The notes beneath the pieces were generated by a model. The model saw only the letters and a program-made list of their open reading frames with translations, did not search any database and was not told the DNA's origin. The position numbers and the translations under genes are program-made. A DNA stretch of 6,208 nt from VGSZ01 sp044349155 (lineage in GTDB: Bacteria; Myxococcota; UBA727; VGSZ01). Location of the stretch: the NCBI GenBank assembly GCA_044349155.1, contig JBIKRQ010000375.1, positions 1-6,208 of the forward strand. Direction: 5' to 3'. Each line of letters begins with the position of its first letter. Positions within the stretch are counted from its first letter, which is position 1. This document shows positions 1 through 5,993 of this stretch, piece after piece.

Positions 1-1
1 C

Positions 2-1135
2 GTCGGCGGCACCGCACATCACGCCGACGCCCGCGCCGTGGGCCTCGCCGCCGACGACTTCGGTGGCGACATTGGTGCTGCCACCTACCGCGATCGCGTC
101 ACGTACGACACGCGCTGCGACCCCGACGGTGTGGCCGCTGCCTTCACGCTGTTGGCCGACATGTTGGGTGCGCCGCGCTTTGAAGGCATGGCCACCGAGC
201 TTGGCATCATCGAAGAAGAACTCGCCGAGATCTACGACGACGACGGCCAGGAAATCGACATCGACAACGCCGCATTTCGGCAGCTGTTCGCCGAGCACCC
301 GTTGTCGCGCTCGATCGAGGGCACGCCCGCCGTGCTCAAGAAGATCACGCCAGCGCTCGTCGAGAAGTTTCACAAGCAGTGGTACCGCGGCAGCAACATC
401 GTGATCAGCGTGGCGGGCCCGGTGGAGCACGCCGTCGTCGTCGCGGCGGCTGCTGCGGCCTTTGGTGCGTTGCCGACGGGTGAGTCGCCCGCGTTCGGTA
501 CGCCGCCCACGTTGCAGCAGCACCAGACGAAGGATGTCGTCGTCATCAAGACCGACGATGCGCAAACGTCGGTGCGCCTCACGTTCAAAACGCCGGGCTT
601 TACCGCCGATGACGCGGTGGTCTACGCGATGCTGGGTCGCGTGCTCGACGACGGCCCCGCTTCGCGCTTGCAGCAAGAGGTGATCGATCGCGACGGCCTC
701 GCCTACAGCGCCTGGGCGATGTCGGACCTGTACGAGGCCCACGGCATGATCGAACTCGCGGGTGCCGTGCGCCACGACCGCGTCGCAGCGTTGGTGAAAG
801 CGTTCGCGCAACAGATGCAGGCATTGGTGCTGCAGCCGCCGTCGTCGTCGGAGTTGGAGCGGATCGTCAAGCGCGTGTGGCGCGACACCCGTGATCTGCT
901 CGAAGATCCAGGCAGCGTCGCCGACGCGATCGGCAAAGGAGCGTTGTTTGGTCAGCCGTTTTCAGCAGCGTTGCAGGTCGCGCGTTTTGCCTCGGTCACA
1001 CCCGAAGCCGTGCAAGCCGCTGCGCGGCGCGCTGCTCAACAGCCTCGCCTCGTCCTCGTGGGGTTGCCGCGCAAGCAGGATGTAGCCGCCGCACGCACAC
1101 ACATCGCGCACCTCGTCGCGGGTACGTCGGTGTAG
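2..1135 (+). CDS. M16 family zinc metallopeptidase (M16B-like), 5'-truncated by the window edge
   Basis: Putative zinc-dependent endopeptidase of the M16 (pitrilysin / mitochondrial processing peptidase-like) family. The frame is open from base 2, so the start codon lies upstream; the in-frame GTG at 38 sits inside the conserved domain and is not the start. 377 residues are visible. Residues 3-4 (Gly-Thr) match the end of the family's HxxEH-x4-GT segment, which puts HxxEH just outside the window. A GG-x-x-x-A-x-T-x-R-D motif follows at about residues 22-32. An EEL segment supplies the probable third zinc ligand, Glu73 (codon 218-220), at about the spacing expected for HxxEH-x(74-76)-E. The second M16 domain (about 175-360) contains ASRLQQE and DGLAYS. 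With roughly 60 residues missing, the total would be near 440, the usual length of a single-chain M16B peptidase. The C-terminal Arg of the family's R/Y pair appears to be replaced by Ile (see findings). The substrate is unknown, and export cannot be judged without the N-terminus. Confidence 0.93.
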   Translation, partial: VGGTAHHADARAVGLAADDFGGDIGAATYRDRVTYDTRCDPDGVAAAFTLLADMLGAPRFEGMATELGIIEEELAEIYDDDGQEIDIDNAAFRQLFAEHPLSRSIEGTPAVLKKITPALVEKFHKQWYRGSNIVISVAGPVEHAVVVAAAAAAFGALPTGESPAFGTPPTLQQHQTKDVVVIKTDDAQTSVRLTFKTPGFTADDAVVYAMLGRVLDDGPASRLQQEVIDRDGLAYSAWAMSDLYEAHGMIELAGAVRHDRVAALVKAFAQQMQALVLQPPSSSELERIVKRVWRDTRDLLEDPGSVADAIGKGALFGQPFSAALQVARFASVTPEAVQAAARRAAQQPRLVLVGLPRKQDVAAARTHIAHLVAGTSV

Positions 1136-1159
1136 GTGAGGCAGGATCCGGTCGAATAG

Positions 1160-1188
1160 TTGACGCTCCGCTTGACCCGGAGTCTCAT
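1160..1188 (+). promoter_or_regulatory. possible sigma70-like promoter for the lipoprotein gene
   Basis: TTGACG (1160-1165, five of six matches to the -35 consensus) is followed after exactly 17 nt by TCTCAT (1183-1188, four of six matches to TATAAT). The spacer is itself an inverted repeat, CTCCG-N7-CGGAG (1166-1182), which could be an operator or chance. It lies 25 nt after the peptidase stop and would give a leader of roughly 45 nt before the ATG at 1241. The -10 match is weak, and short hexamers arise by chance, so this is only a candidate. No terminator is visible between the peptidase and the lipoprotein gene, so co-transcription is equally possible. Confidence 0.25.
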
Positions 1189-1197
1189 CACGCCGTT

Positions 1198-1212
1198 CGG
1201 GGCATTCCCCCG
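1198..1212 (+). repeat. small inverted repeat in the lipoprotein leader
   Basis: CGGGG (1198-1202) and CCCCG (1208-1212) are perfect inverted arms around a 5-nt loop. The pair could form a short stem in the 5' leader of the lipoprotein mRNA, ending 17 nt before the Shine-Dalgarno. No T-tract follows, so it is not a terminator. A regulatory role is speculative. Confidence 0.25.
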
Positions 1213-1229
1213 GTGTACGAAGTTGTTGC

Positions 1230-1234
1230 GGAGG
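1230..1234 (+). promoter_or_regulatory. Shine-Dalgarno of the lipoprotein gene (decides the start)
   Basis: GGAGG lies 6 nt upstream of the ATG at 1241, a near-ideal ribosome binding site. It selects that ATG over the in-frame TTG at 1160, which would add 27 residues ahead of the signal peptide and has no comparable site before it. The lipoprotein signal beginning exactly at this ATG gives independent support. Confidence 0.85.
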
Positions 1235-1240
1235 ACTTAC

Positions 1241-4200
1241 ATGCGCGTCCCATCGTTCACAGTGCTGCGGGTCTTCACCGCACTTTGCTTGCTGCCGGCG
1301 GTGGCCTGCCAGGAGCCTCCGCCCGACAACGAGATCAGTGCGGCGCTGTTCGTCTCCGTCGACGACAAAACCGTCGCCGTGGGTGCATCGACGACCATCA
1401 GCGTCAACAGCGTGAAGGCTGGCGGCGGTGCCGGTGCGAACGACATCACGGCGAGCGTGGCGCAGGTCGGCAACGCAGACATCGGGTTCATCTCGCTCAA
1501 CCCCGACGTGATTGACGGGACGACCGCAACCGCACCCCCCGAAGCTGGACGCGCGACCTTCCATCTCAAGTGCGAAGCTGAGGGCGAGGCGGTCGTCACC
1601 TTCGAGACGGCGTCTGGTTCCGCTGTCGTCACGGCAACGGCAAAGGTCACCTGCTTTGCCGCAACGGCTGGGCGTGCGGTGCGGATTGACCTCGGCCAGT
1701 GTGGTGCACTGCAGGCCGACGGTGCTTCGACGTGTGCGGCGGTCGCCTCGCTCACGAGCACCGACAACAACGTTGCCGACATTCCCCTGACGATCAGCGT
1801 CAAGAGCGCGCTCGATCGCTCGACTGCGCAGCCAGCGCCGACGGCAGCGACCCAGATCCTGCAGAAGGTCGACGCGCCGGCGAAGCTCGCGACGATCACC
1901 GTCACCACGGGTGCTGATGGCACCGCGCCCTTCTTCATCGCCTCGGGCACCACGGCGCTCGACGTCGTTCTCAACGCCAAAGACGACGAGGGAAACACGG
2001 TCGACGGCAACCTCACGATCATCGAACCCGTCAACAAGAGTGCGGTCACCCTCAGCCAGACTTCCACCTCGGTCGGCCAGGGGGCGACCACGCGGGTCAC
2101 CGTCGCGGCGCTCAATGGCGACGGCACGCTCGCGGCGGGCAAGATCGCCACGATCACGGTGACCAACGGCGAGCTCGTTGCGGCCGGCTGCCTCGCCGCT
2201 GATGGCCAGGCGACCCTCGACGCGGCGGGTAGCTGTGCGTTCGACGTCACAGGTGGCGTGCCGACCACGCCGACGATGACCGTCGAAGCGGCGTTCACGG
2301 CCGACGGCTTTAGCGAAGAGCGCACTGCTCGCGTGTCCTACGAAGTGTCGGCACTCGGGGTGATGACCCTCGACGTGACGCCAACCCTCGTTACGATCTC
2401 CGCCGACGGCACAGCCAGCGATGTTGTTATTGCGCCCCTGGAATCGGAGATCGTCATCAAGGCGAAGAAGCCATTGCAAGGCAACCCGGATGGGCGCGCA
2501 ACGTCCAACAGCTTCACCGTGCTGATCCCGTCGGCGAGCCAGAGTCTGGTTGCCTTCTCGAGGGCAACTGTCGGTGCAGCTGGTACCGACATCACGGCAG
2601 GGGTCACGCCGACGTCGATCACGCTCAGCGACGTGACCGATGGCGAGCTTCATGTCTTCGTCAAGGCTGAGAATGCCAGCGCACTTGGCACAGCAAGAAT
2701 CATCGTCTCGGCGACCGACAACGACGCGGAAAGCCCAGCGGTCGCGACGAAGACGCAGGATGTCAGCGTTGGTGTTGACCGCGCGCTCGCCATCCAGTCG
2801 CTCATCTTCGTCGCGTCAGACCCAGCCGACAGCGTCATCGGTGTGGTTGGTTCAACGTCGCGATCCTCGTCGATTGCTGTGACGTTCCGTTTGCTGAACG
2901 AGCGCAACGAGCCCGTGGCCAGCAAGAACATCGCCTTCGACGCCAGCAGCTCTGCCCAGGACACCGTCTCGGTGATTGGCTCAGGCACCACCAACGCTGC
3001 GGGCGAAGTCACCACCGTCGTGAGTGCCGGCCGCGTCGCTGCGTCGATCACGGTCACCGCGACCGTGATTGAAAAGCCCGAGCTGAGCACGGCTTCGGCA
3101 GCGATCAGCGTCGTGGGTGGCTTGCCGAATTCGGCGCTCAGCTCGTTTCAGTGCGACGCGAAGGCGGCATTCGACCCGTTCACCACCAGCTGCATCGCGG
3201 CGCTTGCCGACCGCTTCACCAACACGCTCGACAAAGACCTCAACGTCCAGTTCCGCGCCGAGGGTGGCAACATCACGCCGTTCTCGGCGACCGGTGAGGC
3301 TGAGTTCGTCTTCTCCGAGCCAGGCCCCGGCAGCGCCGACCTGTTGCAGTGGTCGTACTCGTCGGTGAGCCCGACGCTGCCAACGTCGAACCTGCTTGCG
3401 GCGTTCCCCGGTTGCTTCGACCGCACCACGCGCAGCACCTGCGACCTCGTGGCGTTGTGTGAGTCGGCCGATCGCCGTGTGAGCGCCTTCTGCCCGCTTC
3501 GCCCCTCGGCGGAGAATCCCGACGCCGCCACCTGCGAAAGCGACATCAGCCCGTTGGCGTTCGACGCCCTCGAGCTCGGCGGCTCGATCGACACAGCGGC
3601 GGACTGGCACTTCGACGTCTTCGAGCTGGATGACGCGACGGCGCGCGCGCAGTTCACTGCCTACGTCAACGACCACCGCGCCTGCGGCCTGCCGCTGTCG
3701 TGCTTGACGGGCGAAAGCGCGGGCTTGTTGGCTGACTTCAGCGACGACTGCCCGATCAACCCCGGTTGCCTCGACTTCAGCGCCGCCACGGAATGTCCGC
3801 AGGACGGCCTGCTTGATGTGCTGGCGTCGGTGCGTGGCGAAGAAGCGTTCGACGACGAAAACGAAAACGGCGACCGTGACGAAGGCGAGAGCTTCATCGA
3901 CTACCCCGAGCCCTTCCTCGATAAAAACTCGTCGTGCTCCTACGACTCGCTCAACGACCTGGAGCGCTTGCCAGCCAACGAGAAGGTTCGTTTGTCGGAC
4001 ATCTTCGTCGACGGCGACAACGGCGAGTTCGGCTTCGGTGACGACAACCTTGAGACCAACGGCGAGTACGACCTCAACACGGACATCACCCTCAAGACGA
4101 CCATTGTGCACCTGGCAGGCAGCCCGCAGCTCGACTTCGGCGAGTTCCTCGGCAACGTCAGCGCCTGTGGCACAGCCGGTACGACGGCGGTGCGCTGCCA

Positions 4201-4762
4201 GCAGTCCGCGACGGGGTCCGCGATCAACGTGACGAGCGGTTGCACCGAGAACGCCCGCACGGCCTTTGGTGGTGGTGCGTTGCTTGAGAGCTGCTTGCCG
4301 CTCGCATCGACGTTCCGTGATGGCGATACCGTCAGCCTCGCCTTCCGCTGGAAGGATGCCAACGGCAACTGCCCGACCGCAGACTTCGCGGGCACGCCGA
4401 CAGTGGCGATCGAAGGACCTGCGAAGGTGCTGTCGAACGATGCCTCCTACACCCAGGGCCAGTGTGGTGCTGTGCCTGGGGCGATCAACGCGTCGAACAT
4501 CGAGCGTCCGTGGTGCGAAGAGCACGCCGAGATGGGCGCGCCGATCCGCACGTTTGCCCTCGAGGCTGACTGCGCCGCCGACGACGTCGGTCCAAAGACC
4601 GTCAAGATCACCTTCGCGCTCGATGGCACGACGGTGGTTCGCACGGTGGTCGTGGGCTGCCCGGTGTGTGGCGACAACGTTCGTGAAGGCGACGAAGAGT
4701 GCGACGACGGCGACAACACGCCAGGCGACGGCTGCGACGCCACCTGCGTCGTCGAGACCTGA
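1241..4762 (+). CDS. large Ig-like, Cys-rich lipoprotein ending in a DUF4215 / myxo Cys-rich repeat
   Basis: 1173-residue predicted envelope lipoprotein of unknown specific function. The signal peptide has Arg2 and Arg10, a hydrophobic stretch at 11-22 and a lipobox ending Ala-Val-Ala-Cys23. Gln24 at +2 predicts outer-membrane sorting if E. coli Lol rules apply. From about 32 to 630 the protein is a chain of Thr/Val/Ala/Asp-rich, beta-type segments resembling bacterial Ig-like (BIG) domains, roughly 32-138, 146-262, 268-368, 371-515 and 518-627. The last is most like Big_1, with the 'TTNAAGEVTTVVSAG' pattern. ADRFTN (656-661) and AEGGNI (673-678) follow, then a Cys-rich stretch (725-852). An acidic segment contains an EF-hand-like loop (872-883) and EPFLDKN (890-896). 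A second Cys-rich region (976-1111) precedes the terminal repeat, with Cys1143, Cys1154, Cys1165 and Cys1169. The mature chain has 32 cysteines besides Cys23, none between 332 and 638. Adhesion, stalk or structural surface roles are plausible, but no catalytic motif was seen. The gene ends at TGA and is followed by a strong terminator. Confidence 0.9.
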   Translation: MRVPSFTVLRVFTALCLLPAVACQEPPPDNEISAALFVSVDDKTVAVGASTTISVNSVKAGGGAGANDITASVAQVGNADIGFISLNPDVIDGTTATAPPEAGRATFHLKCEAEGEAVVTFETASGSAVVTATAKVTCFAATAGRAVRIDLGQCGALQADGASTCAAVASLTSTDNNVADIPLTISVKSALDRSTAQPAPTAATQILQKVDAPAKLATITVTTGADGTAPFFIASGTTALDVVLNAKDDEGNTVDGNLTIIEPVNKSAVTLSQTSTSVGQGATTRVTVAALNGDGTLAAGKIATITVTNGELVAAGCLAADGQATLDAAGSCAFDVTGGVPTTPTMTVEAAFTADGFSEERTARVSYEVSALGVMTLDVTPTLVTISADGTASDVVIAPLESEIVIKAKKPLQGNPDGRATSNSFTVLIPSASQSLVAFSRATVGAAGTDITAGVTPTSITLSDVTDGELHVFVKAENASALGTARIIVSATDNDAESPAVATKTQDVSVGVDRALAIQSLIFVASDPADSVIGVVGSTSRSSSIAVTFRLLNERNEPVASKNIAFDASSSAQDTVSVIGSGTTNAAGEVTTVVSAGRVAASITVTATVIEKPELSTASAAISVVGGLPNSALSSFQCDAKAAFDPFTTSCIAALADRFTNTLDKDLNVQFRAEGGNITPFSATGEAEFVFSEPGPGSADLLQWSYSSVSPTLPTSNLLAAFPGCFDRTTRSTCDLVALCESADRRVSAFCPLRPSAENPDAATCESDISPLAFDALELGGSIDTAADWHFDVFELDDATARAQFTAYVNDHRACGLPLSCLTGESAGLLADFSDDCPINPGCLDFSAATECPQDGLLDVLASVRGEEAFDDENENGDRDEGESFIDYPEPFLDKNSSCSYDSLNDLERLPANEKVRLSDIFVDGDNGEFGFGDDNLETNGEYDLNTDITLKTTIVHLAGSPQLDFGEFLGNVSACGTAGTTAVRCQQSATGSAINVTSGCTENARTAFGGGALLESCLPLASTFRDGDTVSLAFRWKDANGNCPTADFAGTPTVAIEGPAKVLSNDASYTQGQCGAVPGAINASNIERPWCEEHAEMGAPIRTFALEADCAADDVGPKTVKITFALDGTTVVRTVVVGCPVCGDNVREGDEECDDGDNTPGDGCDATCVVET

Positions 4763-4791
4763 GCGACCTGATCTCGCAACAGTGATTCGAG

Positions 4792-4824
4792 CGCACACGG
4801 CAGATGCCGTGTGCGTTTTTTTTT
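4792..4824 (+). terminator. rho-independent terminator after the lipoprotein gene
   Basis: A perfect 10-bp GC-rich stem, CGCACACGGC (4792-4801) with GCCGTGTGCG (4806-4815), closes a 4-nt AGAT loop and is followed at once by nine T residues (4816-4824). It starts 29 nt after the lipoprotein stop codon and is oriented for the + strand only, as no matching T-tract exists for the opposite direction. It should end the lipoprotein transcript. Because only 14 nt separate the T-tract from the purK ATG, it could also attenuate any transcript reading into purK. Confidence 0.95.
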
Positions 4825-4838
4825 GCCATGACGACGAC

Positions 4839-5993
4839 ATGCCACGCGTCGTCACACCTCCTGGAAAAACCATCGGCATTCTTGGCGGCGGTCAGCTCGG
4901 GCGCATGTTCGCCATCGCGGCGCGCCGCATGGGCTATCGCGTGCACTCGCTCGACCCGGCTCCTGATTGCCCTGCAGGGCAGGTGGCCGACGTCGAATGG
5001 TCGGCCGAGTACGACAACATCGAAGAAGCGGTTCGCTTCGCGCGCTCTGTCGACGTCGTCTCGTTCGAGTTCGAGAACATCCCCTACGAGACGCTGCAGA
5101 AGGTCGCCGAGATTGTGCCCGTGTTTCCGGCACCGCTGGTGCTCGACACCACACGCCACCGGCTCCGCGAAAAGACCTTTTTGTCGACGCACGGGTTTCC
5201 GGTGGCGCCGTACCGGTCGGTGTCGTCGGTGGAGGAGCTGCGCGCTGCTGTCGTCGCCCTCGGCACGCCATGCATCCTGAAGACCGCCACGTTCGGCTAC
5301 GACGGCAAGGGCCAAACGAAGATCACACACATCGACCAGGTCGAGGCGGCATGGGCGCAACTGGGGCAGCCGCTCGGCGTGCTCGAAGGGTTCGTCGACT
5401 TCCGCTGCGAACTCAGCGTGATTGTGGCGCGCGGGCAAAACGGTGCGATTGCTACCTACGACGTCGCCGAGAACATCCACCGACACCACATCCTCGACGT
5501 CACGATCGTGCCGGCGCGCGTTTCCGACGAGACGAAAGCGGCGGCCGTGGCGCTGTCGGTTGCGGTCGCCAAGAGCCTCGACCTGGTGGGCTTGCTCGCC
5601 GTGGAGCTGTTTCTCGTCGACGACGGGACGGCGGCGGGCAAGATCGTGGTGAACGAGCTGGCGCCGCGCCCGCACAACTCGGGCCATTTCTCGTTCGACG
5701 CGTGCCGCACCAGCCAGTTTGAGCAGCAGTTGCGGGCGGTGTGCGGGCTGCCGTTGGGCGACGTGACGCTGATGACGCCGGTGGCGATGGCCAACCTGCT
5801 GGGCGAAGTGTGGGACAACGGGCCGCCGGATTTTGCTGCTGCGCTGGCGGTGCCTGGCGTGAACCTCCACCTCTACGGCAAGAACGAGCCGCGCCACGGA
5901 CGAAAGATGGGGCACCTCACGGCGATGGCGGAGACGGTGGAGTTGGCTGAGCAGCGCGTGCTCGAGGCGCGCCGTCGGATGCGTCGCGAATAG
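4839..5993 (+). CDS. purK: N5-carboxyaminoimidazole ribonucleotide synthase (PurK)
   Basis: Cytoplasmic ATP-grasp enzyme of de novo purine synthesis: it converts AIR, ATP and bicarbonate to N5-CAIR, which PurE then isomerises to CAIR. The 384-residue product is near the usual PurK length and is complete. Signatures in order: GILGGGQLGRM at 13-23; EFENIP (77-82); LKTATFGYDGKGQ at 147-159, with Lys148 and the glycine-rich ATP loop; LEGFVDFRCELSVIVAR (182-198); ENIHRHHILD (211-220) and PAR (225-227); AVELF with Glu256 and NELAPRPHNSGH with Glu273, the likely Mg-ATP ligands; SQFEQQLRA (292-300); LPLG (304-307); and YGKNEPRHGRKMGHLTAM at 346-363. The ATG at 4839 gives the short Pro-Pro-Gly-containing leader common before this motif set, and the next in-frame Met is already inside GQLGRM. 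No Shine-Dalgarno precedes it, and a terminator T-tract ends 14 nt upstream. purE is not adjacent in the window. Confidence 0.98.
   Translation: MPRVVTPPGKTIGILGGGQLGRMFAIAARRMGYRVHSLDPAPDCPAGQVADVEWSAEYDNIEEAVRFARSVDVVSFEFENIPYETLQKVAEIVPVFPAPLVLDTTRHRLREKTFLSTHGFPVAPYRSVSSVEELRAAVVALGTPCILKTATFGYDGKGQTKITHIDQVEAAWAQLGQPLGVLEGFVDFRCELSVIVARGQNGAIATYDVAENIHRHHILDVTIVPARVSDETKAAAVALSVAVAKSLDLVGLLAVELFLVDDGTAAGKIVVNELAPRPHNSGHFSFDACRTSQFEQQLRAVCGLPLGDVTLMTPVAMANLLGEVWDNGPPDFAAALAVPGVNLHLYGKNEPRHGRKMGHLTAMAETVELAEQRVLEARRRMRRE

Noticed and set aside
38..40. GTG at 38 as the start of the peptidase gene
   Set aside because: The frame is open to the window edge, and conserved M16 sequence (the Gly-Thr after HxxEH) is encoded before this codon, so the real start lies outside the window.
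430..465. GTC/GCG/GCT triplet run in the peptidase gene
   Set aside because: It encodes a Val/Ala-rich helix between the two M16 domains. The codons are mixed, and it does not look like an expanding microsatellite.
1160..1240. TTG at 1160 as start of the lipoprotein gene
   Set aside because: It would put 27 residues before the signal peptide and has no good ribosome site. The ATG at 1241 has GGAGG at 6-nt spacing and begins a proper lipoprotein signal.
4266..4838. Upstream in-frame extension of purK (open frame begins at 4266)
   Set aside because: The extension runs inside the lipoprotein gene in another frame and through the terminator, and is Arg/Ser-rich. The PurK motifs begin just after the ATG at 4839.
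962..4879. Very long open frames on the minus strand opposite the lipoprotein gene (563 and 632 codons)
   Set aside because: They are extremely rich in Arg, show no domain signature, and lie opposite a gene with a clear signal peptide, Ig-like modules and a known C-terminal repeat. Such antisense frames are expected in GC-rich DNA with many GAC/GTC codons.
4968..4981. Perfect 14-bp palindrome TGCCCTGCAGGGCA inside purK
   Set aside because: A 14-bp perfect palindrome is expected by chance at about this frequency in 6 kb of GC-rich DNA, and it lies in codons of the PurK N-terminal domain, so no separate function is needed.
4608..5915. Minus-strand open frame of 435 codons opposite purK
   Set aside because: It has His/Arg-rich low-complexity composition with no motif, and overlaps an unmistakable purK on the other strand.
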